Shown here piece by piece: positions 11,901-23,790 of a stretch of 64,000 nt of DNA. The position numbers and the translations under genes are program-made. Source of the stretch: Parapristionchus giblindavisi (Eukaryota; Nematoda; Chromadorea; Rhabditida; Diplogasteridae). Within the stretch, counting starts at the first letter, position 1; every line of letters begins with the position of its first letter. Location of the stretch: contig CALSFV010000372.1 of assembly GCA_943737045.1 (NCBI GenBank), positions 62,001 to 126,000 on the forward strand. Direction: 5' to 3'. The notes beneath the pieces are model-generated. The model was not told the DNA's origin and ran no database searches. It worked only from the letters and a program-made list of their open reading frames with translations.

Positions 11901-14508
11901 GATCTTACAATTAACGTATTGATCGTGTTATTGTAGATCATCTCAATACGATGCTCTCCTCGGAGCTGAAGCCAAGGCAGAGAAGGAGAAGAAGGGACTC
12001 TTTGCTGACAAGGATGGTAAGTATAATGTGTTTTTGGTATTTATTATTAGTATAAAAATATTGATTGATGTATTTGAGGTGAATCTCACACTCAACGTGT
12101 GCAGGAACTTCAGGGAGACCTCGCTCGCTCCAAGCAATTCCTTCCCTACCTCCAGAGAGGACACGCTCGGTATGTAGTTGATCGATTTATTAATTATCTG
12201 ACTATTGATTATATTTTCAGCCCTGAAGGTATCGTTGAATTCCTTACCTCTGGCTCCCGTCTTCGTGTTTACGTCCCCAAGGAGACTTGCCTCATCACCT
12301 TCCTTCTCGGAGGAATCAACTGCCCCAGAGTAAGTCGATTTTGATTTTTTGATTGGATTCCGAAAGATGCGATGCGATTCAATGAATTTATCTTATCGAC
12401 AATCTCACAATTGTAGCGAAGACAATAATATCAATATAATTGTAGTCTGCCCGTGCCGGTTTGAATGGACAGCCCGCTTCAGCTGGAGAACCATTCTCTG
12501 AGGAGGCTGCCAAGTTCACCAGAAAGCTCTGCATGCACAGAGAGGTTGGTGGTTCCGTGTTTCTACTCTCTGCTAATTAATCGTTATATCTGCATGGCCG
12601 CAGTTGTCTTGGCATCTTTAATAGAATTGATTCGGGGGTCATACATTTTCGGCGCCCTTTAATTTATATAGTGGGTCGATATATAAAAATCGTTATTTTT
12701 CGCTTAAATTGTGATCTTTCGCATAAAAAATGAGGTTTATATTGTTGGTCGATCCTGAAAATGAGGCATATACAGTGGGTCGATCCTCACACTGTGAGGG
12801 TATGGAAATGTATTTTCGGGGGTCTTACCCTAGTCATACCTGGTCAGCTCCTTGCAACATAGTTGATGCAGGTTGAGATATGGTTGACACAAGGGGCGAG
12901 TCGAATCCAATCATTTGTTACTTTGTCATTTTATTGTCCCGTTTCTTATAGGTTGAGCTCGAAGTGGAGAGTCTGGACAAGCAGGGAGCCTTCATCGGAT
13001 ACCTGTGGGTGAAACCTGAGGAGGGTGGACGTCATCAGAATCTGTCTGAGCTCCTCCTCGAACAAGGTACGGTAGTCGCCCATGATATCGAATTGCTAGC
13101 TGTGATACCTACAGTAATCTCGAGCGGTTTTTAGGTCTCGCCACCCTCCACTTCACCGCTGAGAAGTCTTCCCACTACAACCACATGCTGGCTGCCGAGA
13201 CTCGTGCCAAGACCGCCAAGTAAGTTTATCGATTGATGTTAATTTTAAATGACGGAATTGTGATGATTGTTGTTTGTAGGAGAAACATCTGGGCCAACTG
13301 GACCGACACCGAGGCTGAGGCCAAGGAGGAAGAAGCTGCTAATCTGAAGGCTGATAGAACTGTCAACTACAAGAAAGTCGCCATCTCTGATATCGGAAGA
13401 GTGAGTTGTTATATTGATTGATTCTTTTTGCTAATTTGCATTATTATCGTTGTGAAGGTTCTGTGAATATGTGCACAATTTATATTTCTAGAACGGAACC
13501 TCCTTCCGCATCGCCGCTCAATCAGTCGAGGATGGACCCAAGCTCGAGAAGTTGATGGGAGAGCTCCGAGTATCGCTCAAGTCACAGGCCGCCCCTGGTT
13601 TGTACCATTGCTCATTAACGAATTTCTTCCCACTTGTAGTAGTTTTGAAACGTGGCTTCACCAGGTTCAATTGGAATTTGTTTTTCTTTTTTTGTATGGC
13701 AATATTGTAATTGTAGGTGCCCACACATTCAAGCGTGGAGAGATGGCCGCATCCAAGTTCTCTGCTGACAATGAGTGGTATCGTGCTCGTGTTGAGAGCA
13801 TCAAGGCTGGTCAGGCTGACGTCCTCTACGTTGACTTTGGAAACGTAATTTGTTTATTATACTTATTTTTTAAATCATAAATTGTATTCAATCTATATTT
13901 TGTTTATGTTTCAGCGTGAGACCGTACCCGTCTCGAGTCTCGCTCCTCTTCCCACTGGAATGTCTGCCACTCCCCCTGCTGCCAAGGAGTACAATATTGC
14001 CCTTGTATCCGTTCCCAATGATGAGGACTATGCTGTAGCTGCTGTCAGGTTAGCACATCTCTTTTATATTTATTTTATGATCAAGTTATTGATTGGTAAT
14101 CGTGAAATGTTGCAGAGCTCTCGAGCAGCTTCTGTCATCTGCCCCCACTGCTGACATCAACGTAGAGTACTCAATCGGTGGAGCACAATACGCTCAGGTA
14201 TTGATTGATTTTTCTTTGACTAATGTATTCATGTATTGATCGATATAGTATTACGGTATTGTAGATCATTGTTGACATCAACGGAGAACGTGTTGATATT
14301 GGCAAGGCCCTCATTGAGAATGGATTCGCTCTTGTTGAGAAGAGACGTGAGCAGAGACTCCAGAAGATGGTGAGTGATCTTTGATCTTTGATTCCTAAGC
14401 TAAACATGTTTTCTGCAGGTGAATGACTATGATGTCGCTGAGAAGAAGGCTCGCAAGGAGCGCAACAACATCTGGGAATTCGGAGATTTCACTGGAAACG
14501 ATCTTTAA
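8955..14508 (+). CDS. tsn-1: Tudor-SN / staphylococcal nuclease domain-containing protein 1
   Basis: 28 exons: 8955-8999, 9101-9244, 9415-9538, 9602-9680, 9785-9883, 10270-10342, 10433-10549, 10633-10692, 10786-10842, 10934-11037, 11114-11196, 11247-11343, 11416-11517, 11567-11636, 11755-11855, 11937-12016, 12079-12169, 12221-12329, 12446-12544, 12952-13066, 13135-13219, 13280-13400, 13492-13597, 13717-13844, 13915-14048, 14116-14197, 14265-14369, 14419-14508. They sum to 2,700 nt, 899 residues, the usual TSN length. Four SN-like repeats (about 10-165, 190-330, 330-490, 510-660) precede a Tudor domain with [11 protein letters not shown] and VLYVDFGN (about 720-765) and a last SN-like segment. 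Family members are RISC-associated, bind methylarginine and take part in RNA stability and splicing. The intron at 9884-10269 carries ACTGACCCG-type repeat DNA, and 12545-12951 holds a MITE. The acceptor of exon 17 was set at 12079 to keep frame. Confidence 0.95.
12638..12818. mobile_element. CATACATTTTCGG-family MITE in a tsn-1 intron
   Basis: The interval begins CATACATTTTCGG and ends near GGAAATGTATTT. The inner words TATATAGTGGGTCGA and CACACTGTGAGGGTATG recur at 30307-30490 and 60642-60831. The sequence TCGGGGGT flanks both sides, an 8-bp target duplication with a slightly changed right end. Confidence 0.65.
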
Positions 14509-15522
14509 ACAGTTTCATCCCCATATCTTTTGATGACACTTCTGTCCTATTCTTTTCTAGTTTCACCTTCACCTTATGTACTAGGCACACTTGTTCGTTT
14601 GAACCCTATCGGTTTACTTGAGTCTTCTTAATTTATTTCTCCTTCTTTGCATGATGATTATGTAGAAGTATTGATTGTAATATTGTCCCTTATCGTTATT
14701 AGATAATGTCCTGTTCTCGGTTGTTGAGTTTATAATGCCTTTTTCCTGTTTCCTTTCGTCCTCCCATGTGAGAAGATGTATTATTCATTCATACATAAGT
14801 ACATATAGTCCCTATTTAGTATCACTCTTTCCCCCATATAAATCTGTAGTCATATAGAGTATTTTACAGTTGTGTATAATTTATTTATGGCACATTTTGT
14901 AGAGATAGAGATGGTATTTATTTCAGTCTATAACATAATAAGTATAAGTGTTGTATTTTTGCGTTGCCCATTTTTATTTCTTTTTTTTTCCTTTTCTATT
15001 GATATATACACGCTGTATTGTTTCGTTTCTTTCTTACCCTTTTCCTCTGTATATCGAGTTCTGCCCATATGAGTTAGATTGAGATTGTGAGAGCACATTA
15101 TATTATATTATTATGACAACTGGTTTTTGTTTGTTTTCCTTTTTTTCTCGCCTTTTTAATGTTCATGGTCATTGATTGATCTTGTTGTGTTTCTCTCACT
15201 TAGCCTTTCTCTGTTGTGCAACTGATAAAACGAGGCACTACAATATCGGGCAAAAGTCATCGGATACAATTTGAGCACTAAAACTAAAAACTTAGCTTAC
15301 AGATGTACTAACAACTTGTTCTAAAGGCTTAAATGATACTATTGACGACTGATATTTATGCCCAGATAATTGTAGCTCTTCATTCGCCATCGGGCATGAA
15401 AAAAGGACTGATTTTGAGGCCCTATCGTTCAGAGGGCAGGTTTTCTAAAATTTCTAAAAAAAGCATGCACCTTTGCAATGTATCATAAATTTCTTTCCCT
15501 TATTTTGGTTTGGTTCTGATAG
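14509..15522. other. tsn-1 3' UTR and intergenic DNA
   Basis: T-rich sequence after the tsn-1 stop. No canonical AATAAA stands out close to the stop and no further gene is seen. Confidence 0.4.
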
Positions 15523-16238
15523 CAGGGATGGGCGAACATGATCGGACGAAAAAAATTCGAAAACGAAAAATTTTCGTTTAAAAATCTCGAAAAAAATTCG
15601 AAAAAAAATCCTTTTTTTTACTGTTAAAGTAATTAATAATGTTGAAATTGTTGAGCTCGAAAGTCATTCTTTATTGGATGCTTCCAGAAAACTTATTTAG
15701 GCAAAATAAAGAAGAGGAAGAAACAATAAGAAACGTAAATTCGACACAACTTCACCTCAAACGAAACTCATGAGAGGAATATTGACATTGAGAAAAATCA
15801 GAGAAAGAGGAATGATTGTGGGTCAGGATGGTTTCCGCAGTAAAGAAAAATCTCCCCACTTCCATACTTCCAGGGAGGGAATTTTTTTCACATGAATTTT
15901 CCCTGCTAGATGTTCGTGAATTTGGCTTGAAAATATATGGAAAAACAGTCGTCAGCGATTCAGAAAAACTGAAAATACAGTAAGAACTCGATCATTTCTC
16001 GAGTGGAAAACATGCAGTATGAAAAAAAGTATTGAATTTTTTGGAAAATACTTTTTTGTAGTTTGAACATCCCGTTTTTCCTATATTTCGTTGGTTTTGA
16101 ACTCCCAGACTATCTAGTGTAAAACTCGAAAAAAATCCGAGAAAGACGAAAAATTTTTCGATCGAATAATTTTTCGTCTGGGGGTCGAAAAAAAACGAAA
16201 AAAAACGAACACGAAAAATCTTTTTTCGCCCATCCCTG
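15523..16238. mobile_element. hAT-like MITE, 716 bp
   Basis: Starts CAGGGATGGGCGAA and ends TTCGCCCATCCCTG. It is flanked by TCTGATAG (15515-15522) and TCTGAGAG (16239-16246), an 8-bp duplication with one mismatch, as in hAT elements. The subterminal parts are rich in CGAAAAA runs. No transposase is seen. Confidence 0.8.
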
Positions 16239-19200
16239 TCTGAGAGGTTTTCAGACCCGTAATAAACGTTCTGCTGATGTCCACTAGGTTGCAGTGCGTA
16301 CGATTAAACTTCGGCTTTCTCTCTCTCTCTCTCTCACATATCTAGTCCCTCTTATTTGAAACCGCTTATTTTCAAATCTCTCATATATGTTAGATGTTCG
16401 CATGTTACTCAGTCGATGATCCTTGATCTTTCCCCACAACATTTTGAACCATGGCGGAAATAACTGTTTTCGAAGGGGATGACTTCACTGAAATAAATTA
16501 ATTTTAACAAAAATGATAATTTTCTTAAATTAAAGGCTCTAAATGACTCTAATAATTTTATTGGCACAGATTTCGTATAGAAAAGTCGAAATATCTGCGA
16601 AAAAGCACACTCTTCTCTGGCGGCCAACAGCAAGATTTGAATGCTAATTAACCTAGATTTTTTTGTTGCGATTTTCTAATGTTTCAATTTGACGCCCTAC
16701 ATAGATAGTGATTCCGACTCCACCCATTTAACTTCGCGGGCTTGGACACCGCATTCAAACTACACTCCCCAACATCTTTATTCATTTTAGAAAATACTGT
16801 GTGAGTGAAGTCTGCGAGGAAATGTTCATCGCACCCCAACGCGGCCCTTCATAATCAGACGTACATTGAGCAGATTTACCATCACATGACGAAGATCAAA
16901 GATCGAAGATTTCATCATCAATGTTTCATCGATGATGAAATTTCGATCTTTGATCTCAGTCTTCCTAAAAATTACCATGGACAGCAATTTTTTCTAAAAT
17001 TAAGAATAATAAAATATACATTGTCGAATAGTAATAGGCTTCACTCCAGTGGAGGTCGAAATTGGACGTCGCATCGATATTGCCTCCAGAAACCGTAAGA
17101 GTAGCTCATCAACGACTATGATGAAGATCATCGATGATCTTGATCGACCATGCCGAAGAAACAATGAATCAGAATATTTTTCGATTCTCAAAGTCTTAAT
17201 CATGAGTTTCCGTTATGAAAAATTGTTTTAATGACTAAAGAAACTGAAACAAAATTTTTATTGATGAGAAAAAACAATTCAAATTCAAATTACACTGGTC
17301 CGAAAAGGATGGGTACTGTAAATTCCGAAAACGAGGATGGGTACTGTAAATTTTTCGTCTTGTGTATTGTGGAGTAATGATGTATCATTGAAATCAGCAT
17401 AACGAGATCTTTAAAATGATATATAATCCTCATGGAAATTTTAAATTTGAAGGTTTTGATAACTAATCTGATGACAAATTGGAAGATTGTTGGTATCTCC
17501 ACTCTATTCGCAAAAAATGTTAAAAGTAATAATTAACAGGTCTTGTGTACTGTGGAGTACACTTTTTTCTGTTTGAGGAGAATTGTTTCGAATGTGACCG
17601 TAAAGCTTAATTTTGACACGTTGCCAAGGAAAAGACTCGTTGTCTGTTTCTCACCTGATGCAATTCCATCTTAATGTAACTCGTTTACTTACAAAAGTAA
17701 ATGTCCTTAAGTAACTATGCTCCCTTGGGAGTGATACATGATACATGCATGCAGTCAGATGACTGGATCACATTATTCCCCTTGCTCTGTAAATCCATTA
17801 TGAGCTTAGGAATCTTATCGCATAAGGTCTTTTAAGGGCTAAGTTAAGGCCGATAGGTTCTATGGCGTAGACACTACGAGAGAGTGTGCAAAAGTGAGAG
17901 AGCACGGGGAGAGAGAGAGAGAGTCCATTCCGATCTCTCTACAGGCGAAAGGAAAGAAGAAGAAGAGGAGAGAGAATGGGATAAGGAGGGGGGGGGGGAA
18001 CGGGGACTTACTTGTCCTAAAATAATTCAAAATGAAAAATTGTCCAAATTTAACCAAATTTCAAATTCAGGCTGTGGTGATGCATTATTCGATACTCAAC
18101 AAGTTTGCGAATTGCACATAAGGAAGTGCCCTTGCCACACTTTCAGCCAGAATGACGCCAGTTGGCGCCCGATAGCTGCAAAACTCCGGCCACACAACCA
18201 AGAGTATCGCCGCACAAGACTATCGAACGCTGGAAAGGTCGCCATTATTCTGAGCGCCTACAATATCGATTGATGATATATTAGCCTAAGACAATCACAC
18301 AACAGGAAATGATCTTTGATCAAATCTTTGTAGATTCATCTTCGATCATAAACCTGATCTTTCTCCATTTTATCCATAACGTTCAAGAAGATCAGAGATC
18401 AAGAATCAAATTATATAGATCAAAGATCAAATGAAGGAGGTCAAAGAACAATATGCAAAGATTAGAGATCAAAGATTTTCAAAATATCAAAGATCGCTAT
18501 TCAATGTAACAATTATCAGGTCTTGTTTACTGTGGAGTAAACTTTTTTCTGTTTGTGGAGAATTATTTCGAATATGACTATAAAGCTTAATTTTGGCACG
18601 TTGCCAAAAAAAGAATAGTTGTATATTTCTCACCTGTTTCAGTTCCATCTTAATGTACCTTGTTCACTTACAAAAGTAAATTACTGTCATGTAAACTGGT
18701 GAATTCAGTCATAATATGATAAATGCATTATTTCACTTCATAACTATCGTACTGTACTTCGACTGTAACAGTCCTGTAATGATCACACGCAATAATGTGA
18801 TCGTTCTTTGATCATAGCAGAGTGAGAAAGTGTGCAAATGTAAGAGAGGGAAGACGATATCTAGATAGAACGCGAGATAGTATGGGTTAGTGAGAGAGTA
18901 CAGAGAAGGAAAGGAGATGATCGATATTATTTGTCATTCATTGGCTCCTTCTATTCCCGCCAATTTCATTGGAACAACCTGCCGCTTTGCCTTTCTTCGT
19001 ATAACTTCTTTCAATTTAGACTCTCTCGTCTAGATGTTTCTCCCTTTCTCTACCTCTCCTTCTACCTCTCCCTGACCTCACCATCTCTCTTCCTCTACCT
19101 TACCTCTACCTCTCTCTTGTTGTGATAGGACACTTGATTTGCAACTGTATATACCCCGTTTTTAATCATTATTTCTTCAAATCTTTGTTCATTTGTATAT

Positions 19201-20505
19201 GTGATCCTTAGTCTATTATACTCTAATTTGCTTATGTTAATCACGTTCTACGTGGTATTATTCTTATTCTTTTCATTTTCAGATTCCCGTCAAGGTATCT
19301 TTTCGCTCTACTACACCAGCTTCGGCCTATCTTCGATGTCGTCGGCGATCAATCAGCGATGGCACTATAAGGTATGTACCACTAATGGTTGAAAAGCTGC
19401 GAAAAGAAAAGAAAAGCAGCGAATGCTATTGTCATTTTCGTGACCTATTTTCTTTTCTTTTCGTTTTGTTCCTGTCTTTTCTTTTTTCTTTCAATCTCTC
19501 CTTTTCATCGTTCAAAGCTAATCTATGTATGAATCTTCTGTCTTTCGTTTATCATCAGTCATTCTTCGTTTCCATCTCTTCCTCTCTATCTCTCTTACAT
19601 CCATGATCATACCAATCGATCACCAAGGAAGAGAGTAGACATTCAATCGATAAGGTTTATGAGAGAGATGGAAGGAAGGGAAGTGATCTACCTCTCGATG
19701 CATACCATCCTTTTGTGCGTCTATATCTTGATATATTGTACCTTTCTGTTTATGTTGCATTTCTTTCTCTTTTAACCACCTCTCAACTTTATTCATATTC
19801 TTCTGCTCCTTATTCAATAATAATTCGGAGATCGTATCCATGAAGCGTTACAAACAATTTGTCGATAAACGTGACGTCGCGAGCGTAGACGTAGGCATGA
19901 TGTCAACTTCTACGCCTTACGTCATGGATACGGTCTCTAACGATGTGCGCAATGTGTCCTTCCTATCCTTAATTGTATTTACTACACTCTGTCCACGACT
20001 GTCCTTTGGCCCACGAGACAGTGTGGCCAGTCTGGAGAGTGGTCTCAATTTGTTTACATAATCATATAAATCATGTCAAATCCATTTCAGAATCAGCAGT
20101 CATGCCCATGAGATGTCTTCAATTAACGTTCTCCGCTCATCGACTAAGATGACATCTCTCGTCACTGCCTAGATGACATCAGATAGTGGACTCGGGGAAC
20201 GGAAGCTTCTTTGAAGGTACGAGCCGTCCTTGGATTCTTTTCCCTGTTATATTGTGTTCTAGTCTCGAAAAGATGAAAATTTTGTGGAGATCTTTTTTGA
20301 TTACTTTTGAACAGAACCTCTGTTAGACTATACTTCACCTTTGTTCATTGTCTCTACCTTTGCCTTTGCTTATGCCTTTGCCAACGTCCTCTTCATTGCT
20401 CACTGATCTGTCTCGTTGACAGTAACCAAATTTTTATACAAAGTTCACAAAGCTCGAATCCTTGAATCTCGTAATTTGCTGTTTTGTAATTTGCTGTTTT
20501 GTAGG

Positions 20506-20656
20506 GCGGATCGTCACTGCCTTCGGAGCCATGTCGTCCTCATCGTTGATGGTCTCCTCGATGTGTTCTTCAGAAGTGGAACGCCGTCAAGCTCAGATGT
20601 CCGCGTTCTGTCGGCGTATTCCAGCATTGGCTGGATCCTGTTTTCCGAAAAAATAA
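20506..20656 (+). other. Exon-like frame in the left arm
   Basis: After a good acceptor (TGCTGTTTTGTAG) an open frame reads GRIVTAFGAMSSSSLMVSSM and ends in SCFPKK-stop. The stop overlaps an AATAAA hexamer (20650-20655), so the stretch looks like the last coding exon of a captured gene. The mirror copy is 23639-23790 with one residue changed (Q to P). No family recognised. Confidence 0.3.
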
Positions 20657-20832
20657 AGAATTTGGGGTTGTTAATGTTTGAAATCGGTGTCTAAGCCCGC
20701 GAAGTAAAATGGGCGGGGTCAGCATCGTTATATAAGTAAGGTTCGTAGAAAATGGGCGGAGTCATTCATCGCTTTATAAGTACGGGAGCGGATGAGTATA
20801 TGTAGTTCTTTTCATATGTCTTCTTATTCTTA

Positions 20833-20915
20833 GGGGCCCGTGGTCTAGTGGGTAGTAGATGGAACTGTCAATCCGATCGGTTGGTCGACAGGCAAGTTCG
20901 ATCCCCCGAGAAGGA
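20833..20915 (+). repeat. tRNA-like segment, left arm
   Basis: Box A TGGTCTAGTGG (20841-20851) and box B AAGTTCGATCC (20894-20904). The 5' GGGGCCC and the 3' side do not form a proper acceptor stem. tRNA-derived relic. Confidence 0.5.
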
Positions 20916-21649
20916 TTGGCAAAAGAAGACATCGCCCAACAGAACCCATTCCTTTTTGCTATTTTTTCTTGATGCATGTTCACAAAGTTGTTACACTATT
21001 GCTGAAGTTTGATCTTTGATCTTTCTCAACAATTTTCCGAAAAAATGGGCGAAGATAACGGGTTTTCGAGAGTTTTCTTAGTTGTTGCATTTCGCTTGTT
21101 ATTTTCTGTTAAAAGAAGATAAATCTAACACTTAAAAACTTGAAATGTGACTGTGGTATTGATTACAATTGATTACAAGATGAATATAGTAGTAATTACA
21201 AGATAGGAAGTCGTTTCGTTTCAGTGTTAGATCAGTGATAGAGTGGCCAGATGGTCAGACCAGATTGATGGGCAGAGATGCAGAGAGTCATCGCGCGCGC
21301 ACTGAACTTGATTTACCACCACTATTGAGAGGGGGGCGGGCGGGCAAGCGTAACCACTGAAAAAACATCAAAATTTTAAAAATAATAATTTTAATAAAAT
21401 AAATACTTTAAATGACTCTAATAATTGTATTGGCACAGATTTCGTATAGAAAAGTCGAAATATCTGCGAAAGAAAAAAAACTGCTAATTATGATAACCTG
21501 CTAGATGACTTGAATAAATCATTTAACGAGGGCAACGCCAGCAACAGTAGAAAAATCAGATTAATATTATTAAATAATATTATATTTATGCGTTAGAATG
21601 AGAATTAGATATAGTGAACAATTGATGTAGTGATGAATAACATAACATA

Positions 21650-22215
21650 CGATGCCATCTGGTATAGTATGAACTTATACTTATCTTCCGCCTTATTTAA
21701 AAAAAAATACAACAAGCGAGAGAACTACGACGATAAAGTGAGTAAAACATGCATACCTTAAACCTTAAAAATAATATATAGAATACAAGTGGAGGCAGAA
21801 TATAATACTACCGTATCTTTGATGACGTCTTTTCATGATTAAATAAATCTTGCAAGTTAGTATTTGCAGTCAAAATGAAAAAAAGTTAATGGTCTGAAAA
21901 CAATACACATTGAAAAATTAAGCATAATATTAGCAATATTAAGTATACGGTCACTGAGATCTGATTGAGTTTACTGTAGTTATTGAATCCACAATCATAC
22001 TCTTATTAAGCATCAAATTAGAACATTACAAAATCGCAAAAAAATTGATGCATAAAGAGCGATCTTCTATGCACTTCTCTGTAAATTACCCTAGTTTTAT
22101 TAGCCTTTCAAATCATGTTGTTGTCAATTGGAATAAACATAACAATAGCTCTATTATTTGCCCCACAGTTAAAGCTTTCCGAAAACGTATTAATTTGTCT
22201 GTGCTTGATAAATGT
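21650..22215. other. Spacer of the giant palindrome
   Basis: AT-rich, single-copy within this window. An open frame of 71 codons (22045-22260) spans the spacer/arm junction and resembles no family I know. Confidence 0.5.
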
Positions 22216-22740
22216 TATGTTATGTTATTCATCACTACATCAATTGTTCACTATATCTAATTCTCATTCTAACGCATAAATATAATATTATTTAATAATA
22301 TTAATCTGATTTTTCTACTGTTGCTGGCGTTGCCCTCGTTAAATGATTTATTCAAGTCATCTAGCAGGTTATCATAATTATCAGTTTTTTTTCTTTTCTT
22401 TCGCAGATATTTCGACTTTTCTATACGAAATCTGTGCCAATACAATTATTAGAGTCATTTAAAGTATTTATTTTATTAAAATTATTATTTTTAAAATTTT
22501 GATGTTTTTTCAGTGGTTACGCTTGCCCGCCCGCCCCCCTCTCAATAGTGGTGGTAAATCAAGTTCAGTGCGCGCGCGATGACTCTCTGCATCTCTGCCC
22601 ATCAATCTGGTCTGACCATCTGGCCACTCTATCACTGATCTAACACTGAAACGAAACGACTTCCTATCTTGTAATCACTACTATATATCAATTGTAATCA
22701 ATACCACAGTCACATTTCAAGTTTTTAAGTGTTAGATTTA

Positions 22741-23517
22741 TCTTCTTTTAACAGAAAATAACAAGCGAAATGCAACAACTAAGAAAACTCTCGAAAACCC
22801 GTTATCTTTGCCCATTTTTTCGGAAAATTGTTGAGAAAGATCAAAGATCAAAGATCAAAGATCAAAGATCAAAGATCAAAGATCAAAGATCAAAGATCAG
22901 CAATAGAGTAACAACTTTGTGAACATGCATCAAGAAAAAATAGCAAAAAGAAATGGGTTCTGTTGGGCGATGTCTTCTTTTGCCAATCCTTCTCGGGGGA
23001 TCGAACTTGCCTGTCGACCAACCGATCGGATTGACAGTTCAATCCACTACCCACTAGACCACGGGTCCCTATAAGAAGACATATGAAACGAACTACATAT
23101 ACTCATCCGCTCCCGTACTTCTTTTAACAGAAAATAACAAGCGAAATGCAACAACTAAGAAAACTCTCGAAAACCCGTTATCTTCGCCCATTTTTTCGGA
23201 AAATTGTTGAGAAAGATCAAAGATCAAAGATCAAAGATCAAAGATCAAAGATCAAAGATCAAAGATCAAAGAACAAAGATCAAAGATCAAACTTCAGCAA
23301 TAGAGTAACAACTTTGTGAACATGCATCAAGAAAAAATAGCAAAAAGAAATGGGTTCTGTTGGGCGATGTCTTCTTTTGCCAATCCTTCTCGGGGGATCG
23401 AACTTGCCTGTCGACCAACCGATCGGATTGACAGTTCAATCCACTACCCACTAGAACACGGGTCCCTATAAGAAGACATATGAAACGAACTACATATACT
23501 CATCCGCTCCCGTACTT
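22741..23517. repeat. Tandem duplication (about 380 bp x 2) in the right arm
   Basis: 22741-23118 and 23119-23517 are near-identical and start CTTCTTTTAACAGAAAATAA. Each has a (GATCAAA)n run and a minus-strand tRNA-like segment (22969-23067, 23372-23470). The left arm has one copy, with about two GATCAAA units instead of about nine. Confidence 0.85.
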
Positions 23518-23638
23518 ATAAAGCGATGAATGACTCCGCCCATTTTCTACGAACCTTACTTATATAACGATGCTGACCCCGCCCATTTTACTTCGCGGGC
23601 TTAGACACCGATTTCAAACATTAACAACCCCAAATTCT

Positions 23639-23790
23639 TTATTTTTTCGGAAAACAGGATCCAGCCAATGCCGGAATACGCCGACAGAACGCGGACATCG
23701 GAGCTTGACGGCGTTCCACTTCTGAAGAACACATCGAGGAGACCATCAACGATGAGGACGACATGGCTCCGAAGGCAGTGACGATCCGCC
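23639..23790 (-). other. Exon-like frame in the right arm
   Basis: Inverted copy of 20506-20656, with the same acceptor, stop and overlapping AATAAA. Confidence 0.3.

Larger units (their letters stand above)
17172..21649 (+). repeat. Left arm of giant palindrome
   Basis: The 4.48-kb arm holds GA-rich runs (about 17880-18000), GATCAAA-type repeats, pyrimidine-rich tracts (about 19015-19125), an exon-like frame at 20506-20656, a tRNA-like segment at 20833-20915 and the inner terminal segment. Confidence 0.88.

Noticed and set aside
20833..20915. Functional tRNA gene (also 2143-2207, 2750-2825, 186-262)
   Set aside because: Boxes A and B are present, but acceptor stems do not pair and the copies lie in repeats, so they are tRNA-derived fragments.
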